A stretch of DNA of 32,900 bases from Euryarchaeota archaeon UBA121. Lineage in GTDB: Archaea; Thermoplasmatota; Poseidoniia; Poseidoniales; Thalassarchaeaceae. Location of the stretch: NCBI GenBank assembly GCA_002499865.1, contig DANL01000027.1:826-33725 (forward strand). Reading direction: 5' to 3'. Shown in pieces: positions 24,665-32,252 of the stretch; the stretch's first letter is position 1; each line of letters starts with the position of its first letter. Below the pieces are notes generated by a model, which was given only the letters and a program-made list of their open reading frames with translations, was not told where the DNA came from and did no database searches. A program made the position numbers and the translations under genes.

Positions 24665-24862
24665 ATGTACATCCAAGATGCAGGTGATAAGTTAGTCGGA
24701 AAGTTGCCTCCCTCGCGCCATCACCCAAAGGGAAGGAATCCGTATGCTCATGTAGCCATCTGTGTCAAGGGCAGATTTGGCCAGTCATACAAGCAGATTC
24801 CAGATGAAAGAATCCAGGAGGTCATGGATTATATCGACCACTTGGTAGAGAACCCCAGCTAG
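24665..24862 (+). CDS. Short basic protein, unknown
   Basis: A 65-residue ORF, positively charged in its middle (PPSRHHPKGRNPYAHVAI) with a helical acidic tail (DERIQEVMDYIDHLVENP). AGGAG seven bases before ATG 24665 supports this start. In-frame starts at 24590 and 24515 would overlap the FGE-like gene. Its stop overlaps the convergent glycosyltransferase stop at CTAG. No family recognised. Confidence 0.6.
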   Translation: MYIQDAGDKLVGKLPPSRHHPKGRNPYAHVAICVKGRFGQSYKQIPDERIQEVMDYIDHLVENPS

Positions 24863-25944
24863 CTTCGCGAACGATCGTCTATCTGCAGGCCGGATCTACC
24901 AGCAAGTATCCTCAAATTACCTCTAATGACTCCTATTCCATAATTCCAATGTAGACTAAAGGCAACAATAGGAGATAAGAATACTGTCAAAAAATCTCTA
25001 TTTGGAGATGCCCCCTTGAAAGACCCATACCAAGCAATTAGGTTGTACAGGCCAGCTAAGGTTGGTAGTAAATGGACTCCTGCCCTAGGCAGTCCCATTG
25101 GCACGACTGAAAGTCTAATGTCCCAGAATTCTGGCCATGCGATTCCTCCATTTGCTAGTCCCCAGAAAAAGAACGCAAAAGCCCCTATCACAAGAGGAGG
25201 GAATAAAGCTACCAGAGTATGGGTAAACTCATGAAGCTCAGGATATTTTTTGCTAGCGAGGGTCCTGACCAGACCATAGTTTCCAATTTGCTTCCTAACT
25301 CTTGAGAGATTGCGTCTCCGATGCCACATTACAGCAGTCCTGTCGGTCCATATCTTGTGTCCTGCATCTCTTATTCGATAATCAAGCAACACATCTTCAG
25401 CTCCTATTGCCCCTTCGTCGAAGCCACCCACCTCATTCAGGACGGATCTTCGATATGCCGAGTTGACTCCAGGTAACTGATTCACTTCTTCTAAATCCGA
25501 GCCTCCTACTTTACCGTAATTTGTTCCCGCAGTGAAGATAGTACTACAGAATGTGACATCTATGACCCGTTGCCATAATGTCGAATCTTCGGGTGGGGCA
25601 AAATTCGGGCCCCCCACTCCTGATACCTCCTCTCTTTCGAACCACCTAACTAGATTAGCAACCCAATTCTTGGGTACGATCACATCATCATCGGTGAAGA
25701 AAACAAATTCTGACTCTGTCTGCTCCAAAGCTATGTTACATGCGTCGGCTCTAGTTTTGGAGCCTCTGTCATCAATGAAGCGCACATCTTTCAAAACCGC
25801 GACATCTTTTCCAGGATCACTCTCCGGGCCAACTACTACAATCGATGTATCACTGTATGTCTGATCTAGGAGGCCATCAATCGCTATGCCTAGCTCTATG
25901 GGATTGCCTACGGACGGTATGATGACACAAACAGAACCGCCCAT
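24859..25944 (-). CDS. Family 2 glycosyltransferase with C-terminal membrane segments
   Basis: A 361-residue GT-A fold enzyme. It starts VCVIIPSVGNP, has RADACNIALEQTESEFVFFT followed by DDDV (the metal-binding DxD near 88-91), LPGVNSAYRRSVLNEVGGFD, and the acceptor-site AEDVLLDYRIRDAG. A distal Arg-rich WHRRRNLSRVRKQI is typical of membrane-linked family 2 enzymes. The C-terminal part has about three hydrophobic segments (near 246-268, 294-310, 322-341). It probably builds cell-surface glycans or N-glycan precursors. It lies 43 bp downstream of pcn on the same strand, so it may be read through from the replication genes. Confidence 0.92.
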   Translation of the reverse strand: MGGSVCVIIPSVGNPIELGIAIDGLLDQTYSDTSIVVVGPESDPGKDVAVLKDVRFIDDRGSKTRADACNIALEQTESEFVFFTDDDVIVPKNWVANLVRWFEREEVSGVGGPNFAPPEDSTLWQRVIDVTFCSTIFTAGTNYGKVGGSDLEEVNQLPGVNSAYRRSVLNEVGGFDEGAIGAEDVLLDYRIRDAGHKIWTDRTAVMWHRRRNLSRVRKQIGNYGLVRTLASKKYPELHEFTHTLVALFPPLVIGAFAFFFWGLANGGIAWPEFWDIRLSVVPMGLPRAGVHLLPTLAGLYNLIAWYGSFKGASPNRDFLTVFLSPIVAFSLHWNYGIGVIRGNLRILAGRSGLQIDDRSRS

Positions 25945-25987
25945 GACGTGCGTCTGTACTACTTGTATTCAAAACAGCGCTAACAAA

Positions 25988-26737
25988 TCAAGGATCATTG
26001 GTCACTCTCGGAGCTAGGAAATAAGTCCAACTTGCACCGCCCTCGTTACTTTTCCATGACATCCTAAGTGGATACTTCTCTTGGAACTCGACTACGATTT
26101 GCTCCGTAAGTCCGCCTGCAAGCTTCCTCGTAAGTGGATCTAGGAATTGCAGAGAATATGTCGAACTGGTAGGGGTGGGGGAGCTCAATTCACTCAATTC
26201 GCCAGATTCGAAAGACACAGTCACACTCTCCCCTGCCTCCTGATCTGCGGAAATAGTCATCTTTGTGCTATCAAGACTCAGGTTAACCAGCTCGTTCACC
26301 ATCTTCGCGGCCCGGAGTGCTCTGGATATCTTGTCAGAGCCTATTGTGGCACTATTATTGAACTCCAGTTCCGGCATCTTAGGTTGCGTCATAGTGCCAA
26401 CATCTAGGCCTCTAAGGATTCTATGGACTTCTCCAACTCTGACATTAATCGCTCCAACCGCGTCATCATAATCAATCTCAACCAAATCCCCGGGTCCAGC
26501 CAGACTCAGTAAATCCCTCATCTTGCTCAGCTCTATTCCTATCTCTACGGGCTCTACCTCATATGTCTCGAAGCACTCATCCCCGATGGTCGCCGATAGA
26601 AGGGCCACATGTGAGCCGTCGACCACGATGGTATGCAGTCCCTTTTCTCCCCAGACCAGTTTCGCCTCCTCTGCCAAAACAGAAAGTAGGTCGATAATTT
26701 CCCTCATCAATTGGGTGTTCGCAGTCACTCTCAGCAT
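25988..26737 (-). CDS. pcn: DNA polymerase sliding clamp PCNA
   Basis: A 249-residue archaeal PCNA, the homotrimeric clamp that tethers replicative polymerase and other factors to DNA. The pattern is typical: an N-terminal helix with MREIIDLLSVLAEEAKLVWG, then IVVDGSHVALLSATIGDECF, the interdomain-type SKMRDLLSLAGPGDLVEID, and a C-terminal YPLRMSWKSNEGGASWTYFL followed by LAPRV. ATG 26737 is chosen, with GGTGAT shortly before it; a GTG at 26755 would add six residues. It follows tfs by 62 bp. A tfs-pcn pairing is common in euryarchaea, and Orc1/Cdc6 is 15 kb away. Confidence 0.94.
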   Translation of the reverse strand: MLRVTANTQLMREIIDLLSVLAEEAKLVWGEKGLHTIVVDGSHVALLSATIGDECFETYEVEPVEIGIELSKMRDLLSLAGPGDLVEIDYDDAVGAINVRVGEVHRILRGLDVGTMTQPKMPELEFNNSATIGSDKISRALRAAKMVNELVNLSLDSTKMTISADQEAGESVTVSFESGELSELSSPTPTSSTYSLQFLDPLTRKLAGGLTEQIVVEFQEKYPLRMSWKSNEGGASWTYFLAPRVTNDP

Positions 26738-26799
26738 CTTATCACCATTAGTCACACAGTTGGGGGTCTTTCATCCTTCGGAGAGGCCCATAGGGCCTA

Positions 26800-27180
26800 C
26801 TACTGATACTCCCGGAACTTCTTACCACAGTTTTTACAGGTACACACCTTGGTTTCCGGCTCATCTGAGCTTCTGGTTTGCATAAGAATCACGAAAATCT
26901 CATTCTTGTCGCACTTTGGACATCTAATATCTCCAACTCTCAGAACTCCCTTTCCGCCCTCGTCTTCGACTACCTCAGTTAGATGCTTGAGATTCTTCGC
27001 CTCTCCAGAAGATCTGGCCTTACTCAGATCTATAGTCTCACCAGTCATAGGATCTGTAAATTCAGCACCTTTGCCATCCCTTCCCGTTAGGGGTCCCTCG
27101 TACCCACATGTGTAGTTAGTGCATCTGATATTTCCACTAGGTTCCATAAATCCTAGGGTTCCACATTCTGGACAAAACAT
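26800..27180 (-). CDS. tfs: Transcription factor S (TFS), archaeal TFIIS-like
   Basis: A 126-residue protein with two zinc ribbons. The N-terminal ribbon has Cys at 3, 6, 20 and 25 (FCPECG ... CTNYTC), like the RPB9-type domain. The C-terminal ribbon has CPKCDKNE, then the acidic hairpin TRSSDEPET, which reaches the RNA polymerase active site, then CTCKNCGKKFREY. It rescues arrested RNA polymerase by stimulating transcript cleavage. Start at 27180 is chosen because GGAGAGGAAGAG directly precedes it and the zinc domain begins there; the frame is open 60 bases further. The middle linker is somewhat long for TFS. Confidence 0.94.
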   Translation of the reverse strand: MFCPECGTLGFMEPSGNIRCTNYTCGYEGPLTGRDGKGAEFTDPMTGETIDLSKARSSGEAKNLKHLTEVVEDEGGKGVLRVGDIRCPKCDKNEIFVILMQTRSSDEPETKVCTCKNCGKKFREYQ

Positions 27181-27269
27181 CTCTTCCTCTCCTGTCAGTA
27201 TCGTACAGACATAGCAGTGCTGTGCCAACAGACTATTCAACTATTCTACAAAAGGAGTAGAAAAAACCC

Positions 27270-27644
27270 TCAAGACATCAGTTCTAAAGTGGTTCGATAA
27301 CCGACCCATGCTAGGCCAATACTTCCGATGACGGTAACCAATGCGTATGCAACGGCCGTTGAATGGGACTCCTCAGAAAATTCGAGATAGTCCATGGCGA
27401 AGGCCGACATTGTTGTGAATGAGCCAAGGACTCCCGTCGCAAAAACAGCTATTGCTCCCTCGCTCAATGCAGTACCAGCCGCGATAGCACCGAAAATAGA
27501 GCCCAGCAACAGAGAGCCGAGAAGATTTACCCCGGCGGTTGCATATGGTTCTGAGTCAGGCTCAAATGAGCTTTGTACCGAATATCTTAGTGAGGCGCCT
27601 ATGGCACCCCCTACTGCGACTAATGCCAACAGTCGAATATCCAT
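27270..27644 (-). CDS. crcB: Fluoride channel CrcB/Fluc
   Basis: A 124-residue four-span membrane protein that lets fluoride leave the cell. Motifs: GGAIGASLRY at 12-21, VNLLGSLLLG at 39-48 with the pore Asn, and GVLGSFTTMSAF at 71-82 with the conserved Phe/Thr track. Fluc works as an antiparallel dimer; a single gene implies a homodimer. ATG 27644 is preferred; an upstream ATG at 27662 adds six residues. I saw no fluoride riboswitch upstream. It is the first gene of the minus run crcB-tfs-pcn-glycosyltransferase, 89 bp before tfs. Confidence 0.93.
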   Translation of the reverse strand: MDIRLLALVAVGGAIGASLRYSVQSSFEPDSEPYATAGVNLLGSLLLGSIFGAIAAGTALSEGAIAVFATGVLGSFTTMSAFAMDYLEFSEESHSTAVAYALVTVIGSIGLAWVGYRTTLELMS

Positions 27645-27728
27645 GCAACGACATAGGGACATGACGTTTGACTTCTTCTGAAGATTTACAATCGGACCGT
27701 TGAAGCGTGAAGGCCCAATGCGACAACC

Positions 27729-28733
27729 ATGGAGATATGGTACGACTGGAGACTATCAAGAGTAGTCGATGCCGAAGGAAACGTCTTGGATCAGGTCAAT
27801 TGGTCTGCATCGAGTTCGGTAAATGCTCTGGTGGACAGACTATCCGAACTCCAGTCAGGAAGACTGAGTCCCGAGGCTAGAGTTCTGGCCAACAGATTCC
27901 CTGAGGCAGTTTCAAATCCTCTAGGCGCAATTTCAGATGATTCATGGCCCGAGCTAAGCAAAGAGGAATCGGAGATGCTATCCGAGGCATCAATAGCACT
28001 CGCCAAGAAAGGAGTAGCGGCTTCTGCTTCGGACCCAGATCGTAGGCTGGACATGCTATCATCATCTTCCATAGAACTGAGGGCATCTTGGACTACCCAA
28101 GAGGCGAGATCAGTCGAGTGGACAGGCTTGTTCCTTCCGGACCTAGATCTGGATGATAGAAGGGCGGATATTCCTCTATATGTGTCCAAATCGAGAGATA
28201 TCGAGCATCTAGCAACAGAACTAGGAGTTTCTATTCCGGATCACCCTCCCTCAGAATCGGAGTGGTCTGCAATGAATTCTCAAGCTAAAGGGGTAGTTTC
28301 TCTGTCTGAGAGACTCCTTCTCAATGAGCAAGCCACCAAGGAGCTCGCAAACTCTTACGTCCCTTCTCTCTCTTCTCTAATCGGGCCACTGGGGGCCGCC
28401 AGAATGGTAGTACTGGCTGGCGGAAGGGAGAGGTTAGCTAGAATGCCAAGCGGTAGCTTACAGGTTCTAGGGGCATCTGGAGCTATGGCGGCACACAGAA
28501 GGGGGGCCCCTCCCCCTAAACACTCACCTGTCCTGTTCTCAATGCCTCTTGTTAGCAGGTCCCCGAGATGGGTCAGGGGTAAGATAGCCCGCTTCTTGGC
28601 GGGCAAGTGCTCAATAGCCGTCAGGATCGACCATTTCGGAGGTCAAACATGGGATGATGAAGAAATCAAGAAAATCCATAGGGAGGCCGAGTCCATAAGA
28701 GATAGATTTCCCAAGCCACCTAAGAGAGGTTAG
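27729..28733 (+). CDS. nop5: Nop5 (Nop56/58 family), C/D-box sRNP core protein
   Basis: A 334-residue archaeal Nop5. The C-terminal Nop domain is clear: SLIGPLGAARMVVLAGGRER, then LQVLGASGAMAAHRRG, the conserved PPKHSP, and SRSPRWVRGKIARFLAGKCS, followed by IAVRIDHFGG (about 214-303). The N-terminal third is weakly conserved, as usual; a central coiled coil for dimerisation is expected near 180-210. Nop5 links L7Ae-bound guide RNA to fibrillarin for 2'-O-methylation of rRNA and tRNA. The fibrillarin gene follows after 3 bp. The C-terminal basic tail is typical. Confidence 0.93.
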   Translation: MEIWYDWRLSRVVDAEGNVLDQVNWSASSSVNALVDRLSELQSGRLSPEARVLANRFPEAVSNPLGAISDDSWPELSKEESEMLSEASIALAKKGVAASASDPDRRLDMLSSSSIELRASWTTQEARSVEWTGLFLPDLDLDDRRADIPLYVSKSRDIEHLATELGVSIPDHPPSESEWSAMNSQAKGVVSLSERLLLNEQATKELANSYVPSLSSLIGPLGAARMVVLAGGRERLARMPSGSLQVLGASGAMAAHRRGAPPPKHSPVLFSMPLVSRSPRWVRGKIARFLAGKCSIAVRIDHFGGQTWDDEEIKKIHREAESIRDRFPKPPKRG

Positions 28734-28736
28734 TCT

Positions 28737-29438
28737 ATGCCTAGGAAGCCAGTATCTCTTGGTTGGGGAGTAAAGAAGGAGGGAAAGTCAATATGGACAA
28801 GAAATGCGAACAAAGGCGTTTCAGTCAGGGGGGAGAGAAGAAAGAGATCGGGCAAGATCGAATGGAGAAGATGGGACCCCTACAAATCGAAGGTTGCGGC
28901 GGCTCTATTGACGACAAATGGAGACCCCTCGCAAATTTTACCAGAGCCTGGATCAGTCTGTCTATATCTGGGTGCATCTTCAGGAACCACTGTCAGTCAT
29001 ATTCACGATCATGTATGTGGGGCAGAAAATCATCACAATGGCCAGTTGATGGCAGTTGAAATATCTCCAAGGATGATGAGAGATCTCCAATCTCTAGCTG
29101 GACAGAGAAAGGGATTAATCCCAGTTCTAACAGACGCTAGGGATGTCAATGGTTATGCTACAATTATGAGGAGTAAAGCACAATGGATACATCAAGATCT
29201 TTCCATAGCAGATCAGGCTCAGAATTTCATTTCCATAGCTGAGAAAACTCTGTCCAAGGGAGGGACGGGGCTACTCAGCCTAAAGGCTGCAAGTGAGAGA
29301 TCCATCGAGGGAGGGGATGAGAGCAGGTTCGCTAGAGCCGAGTCGCTTCTGAGACAATCATCCTTGGATTTCATCGAAAGGATTGACATCGGGCAATATC
29401 AGGAACAGCATGTCGTTTTCCATGTCAAGTGCCTATAG
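28737..29438 (+). CDS. flpA: Fibrillarin-like rRNA/tRNA 2'-O-methyltransferase
   Basis: A 233-residue fibrillarin, the SAM-dependent catalyst of the C/D-box sRNP. Motifs: EWRRWDPYKSKVAAALL near 42-58, the SAM loop CLYLGASSGTTVSHIHD (about 75-91), LMAVEISPRMMRDLQSL with the acidic ribose-binding Glu, IPVLTDARD, and WIHQDLSIADQAQ. A Lys in LLSLKAASER, part of the K-D-K-H catalytic set, follows. It starts 3 bp after nop5, the conserved archaeal operon. The end overlaps the convergent DUF4190-like gene by 6 bp (CTATAG). Confidence 0.94.
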   Translation: MPRKPVSLGWGVKKEGKSIWTRNANKGVSVRGERRKRSGKIEWRRWDPYKSKVAAALLTTNGDPSQILPEPGSVCLYLGASSGTTVSHIHDHVCGAENHHNGQLMAVEISPRMMRDLQSLAGQRKGLIPVLTDARDVNGYATIMRSKAQWIHQDLSIADQAQNFISIAEKTLSKGGTGLLSLKAASERSIEGGDESRFARAESLLRQSSLDFIERIDIGQYQEQHVVFHVKCL

Positions 29439-29894
29439 CCCCGCGGTCCCGATAATTCCGAAACCAGCCACGGCAAGGCCATACAGTCCAATAGAAAGAT
29501 AATTCATAATCAGGCCAGCTATAGCCATGCCCTTGTTAAGTCCGTTCATCTCTGTGGCTTTCCTCATTCCCATGTGACCAAGTATGATTCCTCCGATCGT
29601 AGAAAACGGTGCTAGACATGCAGTGAAACACAATACAGGGGAAGAGATGTGTGAGAACCAGGTAACGAGTCCGAGTACCATGCTCCAAGTCGCCTCATCA
29701 TTACTAGGTTGCATCATCATCATCGGTTGCACATAAGGCCCAGATTGCCCCTGCTCGCCACTGGAAACTTGATTGGGAGTCCCGGTAAGAACTCCTGTCT
29801 GGCCGTTATTCTCTGAGCCATCCCACCATTCGTCAGATTTCCCTTCTTCCATATCATTTCCTGAAGGGCCCCAGATATGAGGTTTTTCTAGCAT
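29433..29894 (-). CDS. DUF4190-like membrane protein
   Basis: A 153-residue protein with a Gly/Asn/Gln-rich, methionine-containing N-terminal half (to about 65), probably disordered and cytoplasmic. Then two hydrophobic spans follow: about 70-104 (MVLGLVTWFSHISSPVLCFT and on, ending GGIILGHMGMRKA), and 121-148 (KGMAIAGLIMNYLSIGLYGL). The LGHMGMRKA...GLNKGMAIAGLIMNY pattern matches the DUF4190 family. No function is known. An in-frame ATG at 29852 (MEEGKSDE), with AGGAAATG just before it, is a reasonable alternative start. It is divergent from mutM with a 43-bp gap. Confidence 0.75.
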   Translation of the reverse strand: MLEKPHIWGPSGNDMEEGKSDEWWDGSENNGQTGVLTGTPNQVSSGEQGQSGPYVQPMMMMQPSNDEATWSMVLGLVTWFSHISSPVLCFTACLAPFSTIGGIILGHMGMRKATEMNGLNKGMAIAGLIMNYLSIGLYGLAVAGFGIIGTAGL

Positions 29895-29937
29895 ATTCTA
29901 CAGATACTATCTTTGAGCTCCTCCTCTTCGCAAATCC

Positions 29938-30831
29938 ATGCCTGAGTTGCCAGAGGTCGAGACGGTAAGAAAGGGCCTCTCCCGTCACCTGATTGGTAGG
30001 AAGGTAATAGATCTCCAGCTCAGAAGAAGAGATCTTAGATTCCCTTTCCCAGATGGTTTCAAACAGCAAATAGAAGACTCGGAAATTATCTCTGTAGATC
30101 GTAGGGCAAAATATTTACTAATTAGACTTAATAGTGGTATTACTTGGCTTAGTCACTTGGGAATGAGTGGTAGATGGACATTAATTGGAGGCGGTAGGGA
30201 GACTCGTCCTGGTAGATTCTTGCATGGTGCAGAGATCGGTACGGGAAAGGGCCCCCACGACTGGGTCGTGGCTCATCTGGATGATGGTGGAAAAGCGGTT
30301 TATTCTGATCATAGGAGATTTGGGATTATGGACTTCTTCCACACTGATAGCGAGAATGAAAACAAACTACTCGCACATCTTGGCCCCGAACCAACTCCCG
30401 GCCAATTATCTCCAATCGATTTAGCTAATTCTTTAAGAGGTAGGAGAACTCCAATCAAAAGCGCTCTATTAGACCAGAGGATTGTCGCAGGACTTGGAAA
30501 CATATACGTTTGTGAGATACTCCATAGGTCCGGAGTATCCCCTCGGAGAACCTCTGCGAATGTTGCAGGGCAATCCGGCGTCTCAAAGAGGGTGGAGAAA
30601 TTAACTTACAACACCCATGAAGTAATAACGGAGGCAATCGACGCTGGAGGATCAACTCTTCAGGATTTTAGAGGTGTCGATGGAGATGATGCACTAGGTT
30701 ACTTCCCCCATAGTTTCGGCGTCTACGGAAGAGAGGGAGAAAAGTGTACAAAATCAGAATGTGATGGAGTAATAAGGAGAATCGTACAATCTAATAGGTC
30801 AACTTTCTATTGCCCCGGATGCCAAAACTGA
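29938..30831 (+). CDS. mutM: Formamidopyrimidine-DNA glycosylase (Fpg/MutM)
   Basis: A 297-residue base-excision enzyme for oxidised purines. The N-terminal PELPEVETVRKGL gives the catalytic Pro2 and Glu3. LSHLGMSGRW and DDGGKAVYSDHRRFGIM carry the conserved Lys/Arg residues, and DQRIVAGLGNIYVCEILHRS is the helix-two-turn-helix. The C-terminal zinc finger is CTKSECDG...YCPGC, near 268-295, with a loop between. Fpg is uncommon in archaea, so this gene is probably of bacterial origin. It stands alone between the DUF4190-like gene and an unknown gene; the start ATG is followed directly by the required proline. Confidence 0.95.
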   Translation: MPELPEVETVRKGLSRHLIGRKVIDLQLRRRDLRFPFPDGFKQQIEDSEIISVDRRAKYLLIRLNSGITWLSHLGMSGRWTLIGGGRETRPGRFLHGAEIGTGKGPHDWVVAHLDDGGKAVYSDHRRFGIMDFFHTDSENENKLLAHLGPEPTPGQLSPIDLANSLRGRRTPIKSALLDQRIVAGLGNIYVCEILHRSGVSPRRTSANVAGQSGVSKRVEKLTYNTHEVITEAIDAGGSTLQDFRGVDGDDALGYFPHSFGVYGREGEKCTKSECDGVIRRIVQSNRSTFYCPGCQN

Positions 30832-30869
30832 GGCTATGTTTATGTGCCCAGTGCCCGAGCGGAAAGTCC

Positions 30870-30889
30870 AGCTGTGAGTTTCAGCTTTT
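30870..30889 (+). terminator. Hairpin plus T-run after mutM, weak candidate
   Basis: AGCTG at 30870-30874 and CAGCT at 30882-30886 pair across a 7-base loop, then the sequence reads TTT (TTTT counting the final base of the arm). It is 38 bp after the mutM stop. The stem is short, and archaeal termination relies mainly on T-runs, so this is only a possibility. The rest of 30832-30978 is a promoter-like AT-rich stretch near the next gene. Confidence 0.25.
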
Positions 30890-30978
30890 GTCGGTAGGGA
30901 ATCGTACACACTTCTGGTGAACGATCGACAAAGATATGAACTAGAAAGTAGAAATTTTATTGATTTTAAGGTGAAAAA

Positions 30979-31566
30979 ATGAGAAAGGAAGTAGGAGAAG
31001 GAGAGATTTGGAAATTGATAGTGATTAGGGATGGAAGTGACAATTACACGCATGCCCTATGTGATGCCCATTTCAAGTATGGAAGAACCTCCGATGAACT
31101 GGAACTACTTGATGTCAAAAGACTACCATCAGGATTGATTCAATTGGTCGAAGAACATCCTTTCAATCTCTATGAGGAGGCATTAGAAACAGGCTTCATC
31201 GTTGAAATGACGAGAAGAGGCTCAATGGCTGGGGGTTGGATGAAATTTACTTCCTCAGTAATCATGAACAGTAATGAGCCATTTCAGGCGCCAAGAGGAC
31301 TCTATGCTAATGAAATTGGCAGCACTCTTGAATTCCAAAGAGTTGGGTGTCCTGGAAATAGCGAACAACTACCAAAAGCTATCTGGCTAAGAGTCAAAGA
31401 ATTACCCTTGAACTATATCGCATGGGCATTTGAAAATGGCATATTTGAAGGTTCAAAGTGTCATCAGAAAACTCTAGATTCATGGATTTCTCTGCCAGAA
31501 CTAAGTGACATAACTCCGATATTGGTGTTGCCAGGGAAACCAACAAAATCTGAAAATTTCATCTGA
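30979..31566 (+). CDS. Protein of unknown function
   Basis: A 195-residue soluble protein with one good ribosome site (AAGGTGA, 5 bases before the ATG). The sequence reads as mixed alpha/beta: EGEIWKLIVIRDGSDNYTHA at 8-27, a charged middle, an aromatic and Gly-rich stretch with MAGGWMKFTSSVIM, and a C-terminal half with IWLRVKELPLNYIAWAFENG. I recognise no motif, membrane span or family. Neighbours (mutM upstream, an aquaporin-like channel downstream) give no clear hint of function. It has its own promoter-like AT-rich leader. Confidence 0.75.
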   Translation: MRKEVGEGEIWKLIVIRDGSDNYTHALCDAHFKYGRTSDELELLDVKRLPSGLIQLVEEHPFNLYEEALETGFIVEMTRRGSMAGGWMKFTSSVIMNSNEPFQAPRGLYANEIGSTLEFQRVGCPGNSEQLPKAIWLRVKELPLNYIAWAFENGIFEGSKCHQKTLDSWISLPELSDITPILVLPGKPTKSENFI

Positions 31567-31610
31567 TTATTTAGAAAATATTCATCCCCCTGCCCCACGG
31601 AGGACCTAAT

Positions 31611-32252
31611 ATGTCTGACAATAGAATACGCCCAAAACTGATTGCTGAATTCATTGGGACCTTTTTCCTAGCTCTCACGATATGTACGGCCGCCGTACAC
31701 GGTTCAGCAGGACAATTAGCCCCATTCGCAATAGCTTCAACGTTGATGGTGATGATATACTCCGTAGGGCATATTTCCGGTGCGCACTTCAATCCAGCCG
31801 TGACTATTGCAATATGGTTGCGGGGCGCTTGTGATAAGGACGAAGTTCCCCCCTACATAGCTACCCAGATCTTTGCAGGAGCATTAGCGGCGATAATTTC
31901 TCAAAATATTTTGTTTGCAGATACGAGCGTCACAGCACTACAGATGGAGACTACACATGCGGTAGGTGCAGAATTTCTCTACACCTTTGCTTTAGTCTAT
32001 GTCATTCTCAATGTTGCTACCAGTGAGGCGACCGAGGGCAATGGATACTTCGGGGCATCTATAGCGTTCGTAGTTCTCGCTGGAGCGTTAACGGTCGGAG
32101 ATATTTCAGGTGGATCGTTCAATCCCGCTGTAACGGGTGCGCTATATATCTCAGGTGTGATAGAGGTCACAGATTTGTGGATACATATACTTCCTCAGCT
32201 CTCTGCTGGATTGCTCGCCGTCCAAGCCTTCAAAGCTACTCAAAAACCTTGA
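31611..32252 (+). CDS. MIP-family channel (aquaporin-like) with unusual second NPA box
   Basis: A 213-residue channel with six spans, in the aquaporin superfamily. The first box is GAHFNPAVT at 58-65, the second GGSFNPAVT at 168-175. In most aquaporins and glycerol channels the second box reads NPAR(S/T); the Arg forms the selectivity filter. Here it is Val, so the filter must differ and so may the substrate. The protein is slightly short for the family. GGAGG about 7 bases before the ATG is a good ribosome site. The stop abuts the convergent mutase gene with no gap. Confidence 0.92.
   Translation: MSDNRIRPKLIAEFIGTFFLALTICTAAVHGSAGQLAPFAIASTLMVMIYSVGHISGAHFNPAVTIAIWLRGACDKDEVPPYIATQIFAGALAAIISQNILFADTSVTALQMETTHAVGAEFLYTFALVYVILNVATSEATEGNGYFGASIAFVVLAGALTVGDISGGSFNPAVTGALYISGVIEVTDLWIHILPQLSAGLLAVQAFKATQKP

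Noticed and set aside
27645..27728. Fluoride riboswitch before crcB
   Set aside because: No GG-rich start with the expected pseudoknot arms could be seen in the 80-base leader.
30845..30925. Possible tRNA (GCCCAGTG...CCCGAGCGG with a 5-bp hairpin and 7-base loop)
   Set aside because: The hairpin loop lacks U33, there is no T-arm GTTC sequence and no acceptor pairing.
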